NCBI GenBank assembly: GCA_022828595.1
Contig: JAKGHH010000003.1
Location: 101,889,583 to 101,953,582, forward strand
DNA: 64,000 bases
Reading direction: 5' to 3'
Source of the DNA: Nelumbo lutea
Taxonomy: Eukaryota; Streptophyta; Magnoliopsida; Proteales; Nelumbonaceae
In this document: one piece after another, positions 35,294 through 47,350 of the stretch
Layout of the letters: each line of letters begins with the position of its first letter
Numbering within the stretch: position 1 is the first letter of the stretch
The notes under the pieces: generated by a model
The model's input: the letters and a program-made list of their open reading frames with translations, nothing else
What the model was told of the DNA's origin: nothing
The model's database searches: none
Translations under genes and position numbers: made by a program

Positions 35294-38242
35294 ATGGTTA
35301 ATTTTAGAGGGGACCCTGGACGTCGCGAACAACAACAGCCGAGATATGTGGTAGAAGAAGCAGCTGAACAAGATGAGCAACTACAACAGCAGCAGCACTT
35401 GGCTGCAAAAGTAACGCTGCATGGTCTCTGTGATTTCTGTGGAGAATCCAGAGCTCCCTTATACTGCCGGGCCGACACAGCTAAGCTTTGTTTCTCCTGC
35501 GACCGTGAAGTCCACTCGGGGAACCCACTCTTCGGTAAGCACTCTCGCTCGCAGCTTTGCGATGCTTGTGCTTCTAAGCCGGCTTCAATCTTCTGTTCCA
35601 CGGACAATCTCGTTCTTTGCCAGAACTGCGATTGGGATGCTCATGGTGGTTGCTCTTCCTCATCCTCATCCTCTCTTCACGACAGGAGGCCTCTCGAGGG
35701 GTTCTCTGGTTGTCCTTCGGCGGTTGACTTGTCTTCCATTCTTGGGTTTGAAGACGTGGGGAACAAGCCTCTGTTACTGATGGGGGACGCCATGGATGAT
35801 TGCTTGGTGGTCTCTGGTCCCTATGGATCGATGGGGATGGCTGATAGTTTCACGGATGAGTTAGTACGGGACACTCCTGTTGTTAGTCTTGACGATCTTA
35901 TTGTTTCGAGTGATTCCACTCATAACTTCCAACCTATGGTGGTTCCTCCTCTTCCCAAGGTAAAAAAAGGCTCAGAAAGCTCCCTTTTTCTGTTCAGTTT
36001 GTGTTCGTCTTCTAATTTCTTTGAGTATCAAATTCGCTTTATTATGTGAATTTGCGCTTGATCTCACTCTAAGTCTCAAACTGTAGTAGTCTGATTTCCT
36101 TTACTTTTGGACAGAGTCTCTTGTTAGTCTATGCTTTATAACTATAACTATTTATTAACAGCCTTTTGGATATTGTCTTTGCATCAGAACAGGAAATCAG
36201 CTTGTGGGAAACACAAAGAAGAGATATTACGTCAGCTCTGCAAACTGGCAAGGTTGGAGAGAAGCTTGAGTTCAGAAAATGGGGTGGTCGAATCATTTCT
36301 TGGACTCCAACCCTCAGTACAGGAACGAAGCTTCCAGACTGGATATGTAGATACAGGAATAGAACATGAGACAGGGCCAACCTTAGCACCCGGTTTCGAT
36401 GTGAGGTTCCTTTCCCCCTTGGATTAGATTGAATCAGTTTCTTACTTATTGTCACTTCCTTCTTAGCTATTTCTAATCTTGTCATATGAGTGCTTTTGTT
36501 TGATTCCAGTTTTGTTTTCAGAAATTTCCTGTATTTTCAGCTTTGTTGTTTCTTGATCAGTTACATGGGAAGTGGTGGTGAAGAACTGAAGGATAGTAGT
36601 TGAGGTTGCAGTTCTTGAAGGGTTAATATTCCTTAATTGAATGGTCGCAGTCCTTGGGGCTGGTAAACCTACTTGAGGGTTAGCTTGGGATTCAGGATCC
36701 CCCCTCTTCCTCTGATGAGAGGAAGGAGGTCTACAAGAATGGTTGTTTCTTTGTTTGTAGTCTGTTTTGGGACTGTTCTATAGGTGGGAATTGACCTCTT
36801 CTATAGATCTTTTTGCTTTGGGATTATGATGCTTGAGTTGATAACTGATATAGTAGTCCTTGGTATTTGGCCTTGCCACTTTGAGGTCCAAGGTTCTATT
36901 GGTGGTGGCTACCTCTTGGGAATTTATAAAGAAAGGAAAAGCCTCACCCAGTGAACTGTTGTGCCCATACACTATAGATCAGACTTGTTATATGGTGGAA
37001 TTAGGTTGTGATGACCATATGACAGCCAAAGAGCCATTTAAATATACTAGATTTTATCTTGTCTTTTATTCATCCTTTCACATTGTAGAGGATAGACATG
37101 GACATGGATTTGTATTCTTTTTGAGAATTAAATTTTGATGGTTGATTGTGTTGCCAATGTTACTTGATTGACCTTCTAGTGGCTTAAGGATTCTGGTGAA
37201 GACAAGGTTAAAATAAAGCTTTCATTTTAATCCACTATTCCAAACTCTTAATAGTGTATGTTTCTATGACACAGTTACATAATATTGTGCATTTAAATTT
37301 TCTTTGGTATAAAGGAATTCTTTATACTCTTTTATGGGGTAATGATGTAGATGGTCCATTTGTAGGGGTTTAATCTGTTGTTTGATTTCTACTTCAGCCT
37401 TTGGTTTGGTTTGACTATTTGGATGTTTATGGTTCCTCTGAGGCATTCTGAGGTTATGGTTGACTTGATGTAATGTTCTCGTCTTTTCAATTTAGAAATA
37501 GAAGTGATATTTGCCTAGTGAAGCCAAGTATTTGACTTATCTTTATGCACAGGTAAATGCACTTCAGTGGCATGGTGACTATAGTGAGGCAGCAGATCAG
37601 GTTCCCATTTTGATTACCTTTTCAGATAACCGTTCAGAGGAAAATTTTCTAGTTCTTGGTGAACCTGGGGAAGATGGTAGCAGTGGAAGTCATACTAATG
37701 TTGGTTGCAAAGAGCAGTCACAGCATCCCATCATCAGAGAGAGCTTGCAAGGCTTGCAAAAAGTTGGTCAGCATGAACCAACCAGAATTGACAGGGACTT
37801 GGCGATCTCACGGTACAAAGAAAAGAAGAAAGCAAGAAGGTAATCACACCATTTCTCCTCTTTCAAATTTAAAAGCCTTAACAGTATGAATACAGGGAGG
37901 TTCACTCATGAATGTTGGGGCCCATAATCTCAAGAAATTTTGATGTCAAGTAACTTTTAAACAGAACACTGTGGTTTTAGGTAGCACTTTTCTAATCGCA
38001 AGTTTTAGTTATTAACCTAATCAAAATTGGGCTAGGTCCATGTCAGTCTGGAATTTTTTCATCTTTGTTGTCCTGAATCTCAGTACATTCCATCTTTGTT
38101 GTTATTAAATTTATATTTAACGAGCTGACTCTTATAATTGGGAAAAAACAGATACAACAAACACATCTGGTATGAATCCCGGAATGTTCGTGCGGAAGGC
38201 AGGACAAGGATCAAGGGGCGTTTTGCTAAGGCTAATGACTGA
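35294..38242 (+). CDS. COL13: CONSTANS-LIKE 13 type B-box/CCT transcription factor
   Basis: Four exons (35294-35959, 36188-36400, 37553-37839, 38152-38242), all GT-AG, give 418 aa. B-box 1 (about residues 44-85): L-C-D-F-C-G, Y-C-R-A-D, C-F-S-C-D, with H-S-G-N and K-H-S-R-S. A B-box 2-like segment follows: [22 protein letters not shown]. Then comes the [15 protein letters not shown] block and [10 protein letters not shown], which with V-P-P-L-P-K at the exon 1 end are characteristic of the COL13 group (BBX11). The C-terminal CCT domain spans the last intron: [10 protein letters not shown], then Y-N-K-H-I-W-Y, ending F-A-K-A-N-D. Known role of the family: nuclear regulators in light and photomorphogenic responses. 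Convergent with the bHLH gene downstream. Confidence 0.93.
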
Positions 38243-39678
38243 AGTACTAGCTAACATGTGAATAGGAACTCTACACCTGGTTTTTCTACATCTATTTTGG
38301 TGCACTCTATACTCTTCTTTGGTTTTATGTTGTATATTAGCATCTGAAGTCAAGTAGTGGCAGTAGTTGCAGTTTGTAAGAAACAGACCATGATCATTCA
38401 TGGTCATGGTAATGCATATTTGGGTAAAGAGTTCAAGATTTATACCTATGCGTGGTAAGATTGCAACATAGATGGGATGAGTTTGAGACCTTCTTTGGGT
38501 TTGTAGTGAGAATGAAACAGATCTTGTTTTGTGGCAGATATTACTGGTAATCAGCATGGTACAGCCATTGCTAGATGAGTTCTTTAGAGAACAGATCTAT
38601 ACAAACAGGTAATCAGTATATTCATTTTTATGTATTTCTTTACTAAGAGAATGCCCTTTAAAATTTCATGAAGACATGAACTTTAATCAAATAACAGCAT
38701 CACATAGGCGTTTCGTTTATTATGCATGAAACCACTGTTAGGTTTTAATGCTTATCAAATAAGCACTAAAAAATAGAAATGCTTGGATTTGTGTGCATGA
38801 GGCGTCCCCCAATGCCCCAGCGTTTGTTGAAATTAAATGCTCATGTGACGTACTTTAAGCTGAGGTGGAAAGTAAATTTTTGGGGTGTTACCTGAAACGC
38901 CCAACAAAACAATAAACACTCCATCTATAAATGCCCACAGAACCAACCACATATTGATTACTGGCCATCCTTGGTAGAATTGAGAACTAATTCTCTGTGC
39001 TGCATATTCTACTTGTGGGAACGAGCTTGGATTGATTGGTAAGGTTAGAGATGACATTTTCCACCTCCTTACAACTATGGGTATGGGTAAGATACAGCAT
39101 TAGACTGAATCTGATCCTCCTTGACTCATATATTAAATTGACTAAAATATCCTTAGTGTTTATAATTGAAATACCAATATACATAACCCTAGTGGCTAGT
39201 GATGGTGTTTAATGTGTTGAAATTAATAATGCTTTGAATCTCATGTGAAATATAATTGATAGATTGTGCATTTTATACATGTTTCAATCAAATAAATAAA
39301 AATTTTGTTGTTTGTTCATATTATTTTATTTGTTTATTGCTTAAAATTAGAGGATTTCGATTCTGAAAATCCAATCTGTTACAGGTTTTTGGGAAGATAA
39401 GGGTTGGAAGGTTTGGAGAAGATTATCCATTTTTGTTTGTGAAAAGTTCTCTGCAGCTCTATCCCTACAGTCGGAAATCGTGGTTCAAAAACATAGTAGG
39501 ATAAATAATAACGGAATGCAGGTGTACTACTACTACTACTACAAAGAACCCAGAGAAACCAATTTATAATAAGAAATTTCAAGTGATTTTTTCATGTTTA
39601 AACAGAAGCTACATATAGGAGAGTTTGGTGGGTTAAAGTATTTCTTCGTCTTTTTGTTTTTCTTCTTTCTGTACAGGT
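38243..39678. other. Convergent intergenic space / 3' UTRs
   Basis: Separates the 3' ends of the COL13-like and bHLH genes. It holds a short tac repeat at 39525-39542. No further coding segment was recognised. Confidence 0.6.
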
Positions 39679-40498
39679 TTAGATACCTGGGGGAATCAAG
39701 AGTAAGAGAATGAGGTCTGTCTTGATTGTGTCTGCAACAAAGTTGGCTGCTGCTCCATTAATGGTGTCATTGTCAACCAGAGCGGTGACCGTTAACCTCA
39801 GCTCCTGCTCATGCACAGCAACACTGGCACCCAATACCTCCGCCCCGTGCCTATTGAATACCGTGAAAATATCATTCACCAGACCCCGTCGAACAACCTT
39901 CGAGCGTACCCCGAAGAACCACACCTTGCCGGAAACCGTAACGTCCACCGACGATGATGCATTCCGATGGGTGGGCAGGCATACTGCAGCCGCTTCTACC
40001 ACTGCCTTTCGTTGCTTTAGCCCTTCTAAGCATTCCTCGAGCTCTTTTATGTAAGCAATTGTCTCGTCCACTATCTTCAGATTCTTCACCTTTGTGTCCT
40101 GCATTTGGTCGTCAGACCCACAAATTGATTTGATAACATTAGGTCCTCATTCACCATTCTGACACAAATTGCAGAATAGATGTAAAGAAGCAGAAGGGGG
40201 AGATCCCAGTACTAACCTTATGGAAGAGATTGGGAACCATGGATTGAAGGGTTGCAAAGAGTCTGTTCATGTGGACTCGTCGGCTGCTTTCTTGCTGATG
40301 AGGTGGCCTTGAACTTGAAGCAGCTCTTCTGTTGAAGTCGGTTCCCCTGGACGGAGAAAACTCAGATAATGGAGCAATTACAGAGTCGCTATATCCCTCC
40401 ATGAGCTTTAGAAACAGCTTAGAGACGTCCTTGTCTTCTTGGGTTCCTTCCATTTCTGAGAGAGAGTCATGCACACAGAAAGGGGGCATATGAGGCAT
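39679..40498 (-). CDS. bHLH transcription factor with atypical basic region
   Basis: Two exons on the minus strand: 40498-40217 and 40098-39679, joined in phase 0 (donor AAG|GTTAGT, acceptor ATGCAG|GACACA), 233 aa. A second Met at 40453 gives 218 aa and is the only start supported by the pseudogene copy at 41224-41600. The bHLH spans the junction: E-S-S-R-R-V-H-M-N-R-L-F-A-T-L-Q-S-M-V-P-N-L-F-H-K before it, the second helix I-V-D-E-T-I-A-Y-I-K-E-L-E after. The basic part keeps E and the R-R pair (E-x-x-R-R) but has Ser-Ser between them and lacks the usual His. The C-terminal ~90 residues resemble the ACT-like domain common in plant bHLH proteins. The subfamily is uncertain; a ZOU/bHLH95-like or ORG-like member is possible. 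Confidence 0.8.
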
Positions 40499-40806
40499 TA
40501 TTTATTGAGCTACAAGTTAGAAATGGAGCATGGTCGAGCGATGGCGATGGCGGATGCTGGGTTCCGATTAAGGAAACAAATGGAATATTTTCCTGAGAGA
40601 GAAAGAGAATGAATAGTGTACGAGGAAACCAATGATAACGTTTCGATTCTGTTTGTTGATGAGTGAGAACAGAGTGGCAGTTACATCTCAATTCTTCACT
40701 TGCTCCAATTTCAGACTTAACAGTGTACCTTTCACGTCGACTGAAGAATTCTGATCTTGTTGATGTGCTCGCCATTACCCCTCCCTGTGCCTCCATCTCC
40801 TTCACT

Positions 40807-40988
40807 CAATGTTCAAAATTTCATAGGCCGATACTTATCGTATCGGGGTGTTTCAGGGTAGTCAGGCCAAACTGATCCCTGAATCAGTTTGAAAAAAAAA
40901 TGAAAAAAAAATAATAATAAAAACAGGCAAAGACATAGGCTGATACGCCCAACCGGTGTATCAGCTTGTATCGATATTTTGAACATTG
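40807..40988. mobile_element. TIR MITE, 'caaggttcaaaata' family, copy 3
   Basis: Starts caatgttcaaaat and ends attttgaacattg, a near-perfect inverted pair. It lies about 310 bp upstream of the bHLH start codon, in its promoter region. Confidence 0.75.
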
Positions 40989-40999
40989 CCTTGAGTATC

Positions 41000-41100
41000 T
41001 CTTATACTGTTTAGAAAATAAAAACCTCTCACTTGACAGCTTAAGTTTTTTAGGTTTAAAGGTATCTTAATATGGTGTCAGAGCTTGTTTAACGAAGTGG
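41000..41100 (+). mobile_element. LTR retrotransposon relic (LTR end plus PBS)
   Basis: An LTR-like 3' end (gcttaagttttttagg...) is followed at 41074-41085 by TGGTGTCAGAGC, one base from the tRNA-Met primer-binding site, and by the usual follow-on ggtctagggtttgatcc. Nothing else of the element was recognised. Confidence 0.55.
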
Positions 41101-41223
41101 TCTAGGGTTTGATCCTTATCCTCTGTGTTTGTTCACATTTAAAGCCTGACATGAAAGCATTGTTTCGGGAAACCTATTGAAAATGATGAAGAAATTCAGA
41201 AAGAAAACCAAGAATTGACTGAA

Positions 41224-41600
41224 CTTAATTAGGGAAGATATTGGGAACCGTGGTCTGAACTTAGGAAGTACTTGATCCAAACATCCATTGTTGAAGCTGT
41301 TGCTTTCTTCTCTCTAATGCTAACGAGGTTTCATAGCTTCTGGCTCATTAGAAAATTATGACAAGGGAAGAATAATGGAATCGATGCAATTCCCCATAAG
41401 ATGTAGAAATAATTCAGCCGATGGCTTTCTTTTCCTCCATTTCTGGGTTGAGAAAGACTGAGGTCAGAGGAGCAGACTCCGATTCTCAAACCATAAAGCA
41501 AACTATAAACAATGTGTTTGACATGGTCTTCTAGAAATGATGGTGGTCCATACTCTAGTCACAGTCAAGGAAACAAAGCTTGTGTTCCCTGTTCTTATTC
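41224..41600 (-). pseudogene. Decayed duplicate of bHLH exon 1
   Basis: On the minus strand a start codon at 41440 and broken frames give L-F-L-H-L-M-G-N, then S-I-I-L-P-L-S followed by a stop and F-S, against L-F-L-K-L-M-E-G and S-V-I-A-P-L-S-E-F-S in the bHLH gene. The DNA ggaagatattgggaacc at 41233 matches ggaagagattgggaacc in the gene. The homology also covers bases upstream of the start codon (aaggaaacaaa and neighbours). Exon 2 is not found. Stops and frameshifts show it is dead. Confidence 0.75.
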
Positions 41601-41786
41601 TTGCTTTCTGAACTTGGGTCACTTGGTTCGAGAGAGAAAGATGGGGGGATTCTAGTTCAGATCTCCTACCCACAGGATACTAAAAGTCACGGGAACATCT
41701 CCTATTCGAAATTGCATCGGCGCCCCGGACAATGCGCCGCATAGCACATCTCAACCGTGTATTGTGAATATCGAACCCAAATCTAA

Positions 41787-41991
41787 CAAGGTTCAAAATA
41801 TCAATATGCCGGTAGAGGCGTATCGGTAGTCTTCTTTTGTTTTTTCTTTCAAATCTGATTCAATGGGGGCTGGTTTAAGGTCCGTCCACCCCCTGAATCA
41901 GTCAAAACCTGATACACTCTATATCGTAAAGCACCCGGTATGACACATATCAACCGATACGGGCTGATACGTATCAATATTTTGAACCTTG
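41787..41991. mobile_element. TIR MITE, 'caaggttcaaaata' family, copy 4
   Basis: The best-preserved copy: starts caaggttcaaaatat and ends atattttgaaccttg, a perfect 15-base inverted pair. It sits about 350 bp upstream of the bHLH pseudogene start, much as copy 3 sits upstream of the functional gene. Confidence 0.8.
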
Positions 41992-42519
41992 AAACCTAAT
42001 AGTATTTGAGTTGACCGAGCCAAGACATGCCAAAGTTCATCTCAGCTCGACTCGATCCCACACCTATCAAAAAAGAGGACAAATTATCTTATTCTTAATC
42101 CTACTTGATTAATAAACAATTGTTGGAGGCCTAACAACAAATTATCTATCAAAGCCTCAAAGGTGCCATTTGGTCCAATTGGTAAGAAATCTCCTTGTTG
42201 ATGTACTTAATAAACATGATGTTTCTCTTAGAATTGGTAATAATATAGTTGGATCCATAGAACTCTTTCCAAAGGAATTTGCTCTTATCGAAATTAAGAT
42301 GTGCTTAAATCAGTGTGAGGAAAAAAAAGTTTAAGCGCTAAAACAACATTTTCTGTCCAAACATGATGTTGGGTTCGGTGCCTACATATGCACTAATTGA
42401 ATGCAAGGTTTCCAAAATGACACCAAAATTTAAAGTGAAAACTGAAACATCCCTGGGTCAAATTTGAGATTGAATTGATTTGTAATTAATTTAGAGAAAA
42501 AAAAACCATCATCATCAAT

Positions 42520-42924
42520 AAGGGTGTCAATGGACTGGTTTTGGGTTGGACTCCATTCAAACCATAATCAATTTGGACGGATTGGACGGACCAACAAGAC
42601 CTTGAATTGGACCGGTCCAGACTTAATGGTCCAAAGTATTGGACCTACTCCATCCATAAGGAATTTATGTTGAACTGGATTGGGTTGAGCCAATATCTGG
42701 TCTATGGATAGAAGATAAGAATATAGGTGTCAACAGACTGGGTTTGGATTGGAACCAATCTAAATTAAGACGAGTTTGAACAAATTGGATGGTCTAGACA
42801 TTGAATTGGATTAATTCAAAATGATCCAAAATATTCATTAGATTGAATTGGACCTGATCCATTTGTAATGGACTCACATTGGTCTGGATCGGATCGTACA
42901 AAATCCAATCCAATTGACACCCTT
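42520..42924. mobile_element. TIR element rich in 'ggattgga' words
   Basis: Ends aagggtgtcaat and attgacaccctt are perfect inverted repeats. The 8-bp flanks tcatcaat and ccatcaac match at 6 of 8, suggesting a hAT-like origin. The interior is two related halves; the second (from about 42723) restarts with ataggtgtcaacagactgg. Confidence 0.65.
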
Positions 42925-43555
42925 CCATCAACCTTAGGACAGTCAAAACTTGACCGACCACCTGTTAATATCATCCTTGTATTTCTACTGAAACTCATCC
43001 TTTGGCCAAAATGACCAAATCAACAAATAATAGAACTTTAATTCTCTCTCTTAAGCAACTGTATATTACAGAAATATTATCATTCGGAAAAATAAAAAAA
43101 AAATCCATAGCAACTTTGTGCCACATGAGTGGAAACCCATCATTGCTGGTTAGGTCTAAACTCTAAACCCATCAATTGGATAATCCCAATGATTTGATCT
43201 AATTCCCTCCCAACCTCAAGCATTGGAAACTCTTGCACTGTAGAGATTTGTCTAAACCACAAATGACCATCAACTAACTTTCTTCCTGTTTAATAAAATA
43301 AATCTTTAGTATAAAATTTTAATCAAACACCATTTTCGATTATCCACGCTTTGTTTTTTGATAAGAGACGTTCATTAGAAGATGCCTCATGTTTAATCCA
43401 GAATTCATGGATATGATATAGATCTGTAAATGGCTTTTGGCTTGGTAATTTCTAAGACCATATACCTTCATCAGTTCCCTATTTTGCTTAGGCATTGCAA
43501 TTAATAACACATGATGAATCAAACATTCAACACATCAGTTGCTTACATAGATTTG
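42925..43555. other. Intergenic sequence, no feature
   Basis: AT-rich DNA; no gene or transposon end recognised. Confidence 0.5.
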
Positions 43556-43855
43556 GGTTGTGTTTGGTATCGTTGTCATTTCTATTTGTAATGTTTTAGG
43601 TTGGTCAATACAATTTTTAGAGAAATTATCTTGTCACATCACATCAGATAACCGTTTTCTACTAAAAAAAATATAGGCATCAGATTGGGTATTGGCATTT
43701 ACCGTAGAAATACCAAATTTGATGTTTCTTCAATAAACAAAAATGGTACCAAATGTATTGATAACTCAAAGCATTTGTGATAACAAAAATATTCTCATAA
43801 AATTTGTATTGGCCGACCTAAAACGTTACAGGTGGCTATGGTACCAAACACAACC
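43556..43855. mobile_element. PIF/Harbinger-like MITE
   Basis: Starts ggttgtgtttggta and ends taccaaacacaacc (perfect inverted repeat). The flanking trinucleotide ttg occurs on both sides. The size, ends and 3-bp duplication fit a Tourist-type MITE. Confidence 0.65.
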
Positions 43856-44352
43856 TTGGTTTGTTTTTCTTATCATTTGATGAAATCACTAGTTGCAGTG
43901 GTGGATTGGATGCCAATGACCAGAATCTGTTCAAGGTTGCTTTTTCTCGATTAGGGAAGGTTTTTCAAAATTGGAATTTTCAAAAAACTCAAACGGCATA
44001 TGATATCATGTGCTAACAGACGTGAATCGAGAGTAAACAAATGGGAGGTTTTTATCTGCTGATATAAGTCTGATTTGAAAAATGAGGGGAATTTTCATTA
44101 TTTAGGTGAAAAATGAGGGGAGATTTAAGTCTTCTACCCTAAATCATTCAATCCATACTCACATACCATGGTAATGAAAATGGACCATTAATCAAACATC
44201 TTCTTTGGCATTGTGTGGTTCCAAAGATCAATTATTTGGATTCGATTCAATATCCAAATAGAAAAATTCATTGAATGTTCCAACATTTGAATTCAATCAA
44301 TTTTATTTGAATATCCGAATCTAAATAAGATCTAATTGAATTGTTTTAGGGA

Positions 44353-44522
44353 AAATTTATAATATGGAAAAGATATGGTATGGAAAGAGTTTTGACCAAT
44401 CAGTTATCAAAACCCACTCATGAATTTTGGTAAATAACATCTGATTCATTACCAAGTATATGATTCCAGTTGATTGGTCAGATGTTTTTCCCATATCATA
44501 TCTTTTCTATATCATAGTTGAA
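44353..44522. mobile_element. Foldback MITE ('gatatgatatgg' family)
   Basis: The left arm (ataatatggaaaagat..., ...ttttgaccaatca) is the reverse complement of the right arm (tgattggtcagatg..., ...atcttttctatatcat). Related copies are near 51800-51862 (right arm only) and 63005-63140. Ends approximate. Confidence 0.6.
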
Positions 44523-45160
44523 CCCTTTGTTTTATCATTGCATCCTTTATAAAATAAATAAATTACTTGTATAATTTTATTAGAGAAATAAAGGGTATTC
44601 TGGTGTGTGTGGGTTGGGCTGGGCTTTGTTTTTTTTATTAATATAATACATTCATGCCCGAACCCAAGCCTGACCTAGACCTTGAGCTGGAGCCCATTTT
44701 TTGCATAAAACCCAAAACCTGGCCTAGAAATTGGGTAAGAAATTTTTTTTTTTTCACTCAACAACAGAACCAATATATATACTAAATCAATGTTTGCCAC
44801 GTCAGATGGCTTCTTTGTGCTCCATTACCCCAAGGGAGCAATTCTAGAGGAGTGCAAGATTCCCTCTAAAAACCCATCAAATTGCCACTTGACCTAGACC
44901 TTCTAACGTTCCCTTCTCTAATTGTATCATCTTAGGAAATCGAGACATTTCCAAACATATACAATATTTATGAGGACTCTTTCTATCGTTTCAGAGTTTC
45001 CATAATTTCAGTCACTATCAAAGAGCATAAGCCTCTAATACATTGAACAGGTAGGAGTGTTGCCAAACCCGTACAAGTTTTTTTCTGTGTTTTTATCTTA
45101 CTATCATTTTTTTTGGATTGTAGACACTTCTATGACTTTCTTTCATTTGAATCAGGGGTT

Positions 45161-45242
45161 TCATCTCACTCAGGTTCATCTTCTTTTATTATAATTTTAT
45201 CTTACATCTCACTCAGGTTCATCTTCTTTTATTATAATTTTC
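45161..45242. repeat. Tandem duplication of ~41 bp
   Basis: catctcactcaggttcatc and the following ttcttttattataatttt occur twice back to back. Confidence 0.85.
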
Positions 45243-45252
45243 GGATTCATAA

Positions 45253-45521
45253 CATGGTTTTTAAAAACAACCCAGAGGCTGAACTGGTCAGGGGTCCGGT
45301 TACCGGGTCAGACGGTCCGACCGTTTGAATCAAACGGTCAACCCATTCTGACAAAAAAATGGTCAAAATCGTTTAAATGATTAACCTCCCGGATCAACTA
45401 TTTGCTGACCAAAATCAACGGTTTTGAACAAATTTCCAATTTTGAGAAAAACCAAAACTGATCACCTGACCAATTCCTAGTTTTTCTGGTCCAAACGTCC
45501 GATCCGATTTTAAAAACCATA
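45253..45521. mobile_element. Mutator-like MITE, 'atggtttttaaaa' family, copy 1
   Basis: Ends atggtttttaaaa and ttttaaaaaccata are inverted. Flanks attcataac and attcataat form a 9-bp duplication (8 of 9). The interior is rich in cggtccgaccg-type words. Related copies are at 55165, 58848 and 59190. Confidence 0.75.
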
Positions 45522-46016
45522 ATTCATAATATTGTTTTCGTACTAAAGAATGGGGTCCTATTGGGCCAAAAATGTTGTAAATCACTACTAAGTCGCAATC
45601 TGTCATAATATTCTTTTATAGAATTGAGATCATTTTTATCTATTATGCTATTTTTTGCTGGTTTAATGTTGGAATTTGGCTTTCGAGACAACTTCTAACA
45701 TCCAAACGATGGTACACAACATCCAACAGTCCAAATCACTAGATAGTTGAATAATTCAATAGTTATTTTATTCATTAACTTCATAGTAAGTAATTCAATA
45801 ATAATTACTGAAATATTTATTATCTTTATATAATTAATAGTAATTATTAAACAATTATTATTGTCATTAAATAATTACTGAAATTATTTAAATTAATTAA
45901 TGTGTGAAATTATTGAAATTACTGAAATTCATGAAATTGTTAGACTTATTGAAATAATTAATCAAATTAATGAAATTAGTGAGGTGATGAGGGCGGATTT
46001 GGCCCTCTAGTGAAAT
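45522..46016. other. AT-rich intergenic block
   Basis: Dominated by short words such as gaaatta and aataatta (about 45740-45990). No gene. Confidence 0.5.
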
Positions 46017-46907
46017 TGTGACACCTGTCACCTCATGCAAACCAAGTGCAGCCTCTTGACAACTGGGCAGCTCGGCAGAGCTTGCCACAACTTGCCACTT
46101 ATAGATAGCTTGGCAGAGCTCGCCACAAGCAGCTCGGCAGAGCTCGCCACAGGCAGCTCCGCAGAGCTCGCCACAAGCAGCTCGGCATAGCTCGGGGAGC
46201 TCGGTATAGCTAGGGGCAGCTCGGCATAGGCAGCTCGCCACAGGCAGCTGGCCACTTCGCAGGCAGCCTGACGTCTTACGAAGAGCTCGCCACTTAGGGG
46301 CAGCTCGGAACTTACAGGCAACTCGGCATAGGCAGCTCGCCACAGGCAGCTGGCCACTCCGCAGGCATCCTGACGTCTTACGAAGAGCTCACCACTTAGG
46401 GGCAGCTTGACGTATCGCAAGAAGATCTCCTGCCTGACAACCGTACCTAACAGATCTGGAGACCTACGCCCACGTCTCTCGCTAGGTGGTGCCGTGCCTG
46501 CTAGTCCTGAGAGCTGTCCCTTGACTACCAGAGCCGTACTCTACAGCAGCCACATGCACCCGCCACCTCAGCTCTGGCAGTAATGGCTGCGACAGAGAGA
46601 CAAAGGCAGTTACGCCTGACTTGACAGAGGTTGTTATGTCTGGTTTGACAGGACACCACTATATAAGGACTCCGACCCCCAAAGACAGGGGAGAGAGAAT
46701 GAAAAAAATGGAGGTAATCCTTGCTCTCTAGCTCTCTCATTTCTCTCCAAGCTCCCTACAATCAGAATGCTAACTTAGGCATTGGAGAGTCCCCGCCGGG
46801 AAAATACCCCTGGGTCCTCTGATTTAGTTCTCGCAGGTCCCTCAGCTCCCGCCGCCTGCAAAGGAGAGGAGATCACCTCATGCAAAGGGCAATTGGGTTG
46901 CGCTACA
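46017..46907 (+). mobile_element. Candidate Ty3-type LTR with promoter
   Basis: A GC-rich island in AT-rich DNA. It has a TATA box (ctatataagg) at 46659-46668 followed by a purine-rich leader, then ctaacttaggcattgg and cgccgggaaaatacccc at 46763-46810, a layout typical of the R-U5 part of Tat/Athila-type LTRs. No gag, pol, matching second LTR or target duplication was found, so this is a partial or non-autonomous element and both limits are approximate. Confidence 0.5.
46080..46405. repeat. GC-rich cagctcg-type repeats with 102-bp duplication
   Basis: Many ~15-base variants of gcagctcgccacagg. A larger block containing tgacgtcttacgaagagctc occurs at about 46269 and again at 46371, a 102-bp tandem duplication. 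Confidence 0.8.
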
Positions 46908-47350
46908 CCAGGGAGCTCGTCACCAAGTAGCTCACCACCAGGGAGCTCATCACTAGGTAGCTCTCCACCAGGGAGCTCGTCACCAAGTAGCTCACCACCA
47001 GGGAGCTCATCACTAGGTAGCTCTCCACCAGGGAGCTCGTCACCAAGTAGCTCACCACCAGGGAGCTCGTCACCAAGTAGCTCACCGCTAGGGAGTTCAT
47101 CACCAGGTAGCTCACCGCTAGGGAGTTCGTCACCAGGTAGCTCACCGCCAGGGAGTTCGTCACCAGTTAGCTCACCACCAGGGAGGTCGTCACCAAGTAG
47201 CTCACCACCAGGGAGCTCGTCACCAAGTAGCTCACCACCAAGGAGCTCATCACCAGGTAGCTTTCCACCAGGGAGCTCGTCACCAGGTAGCTCACCACCA
47301 GGGAGTTTGCCACCAGGTAGCTCATCACCAAGCAGTTCGCCACTAAGGAG
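46908..47350. repeat. 30-bp tandem repeat array (2 x 15)
   Basis: About fifteen copies of a 30-base unit of the form gggagctcgtcacca + agtagctcaccacca, each half being a 15-mer with the palindrome agctc/gagct. Since 15 is a multiple of 3, long open frames exist on both strands (plus: Ser/Pro/Gly-rich; minus: Gly-Glu-Leu-Pro-Gly-Asp repeats). These are by-products of the period and I do not call a protein. Confidence 0.9.

Noticed and set aside
36131..36427. Separate small gene
   Set aside because: This is exon 2 of the COL13-like gene read into the flanking introns.
40467..40805. Minus-strand frame upstream of the bHLH start as extra N-terminal exon
   Set aside because: No suitable splice donor or family similarity; it is more likely leader or promoter sequence.
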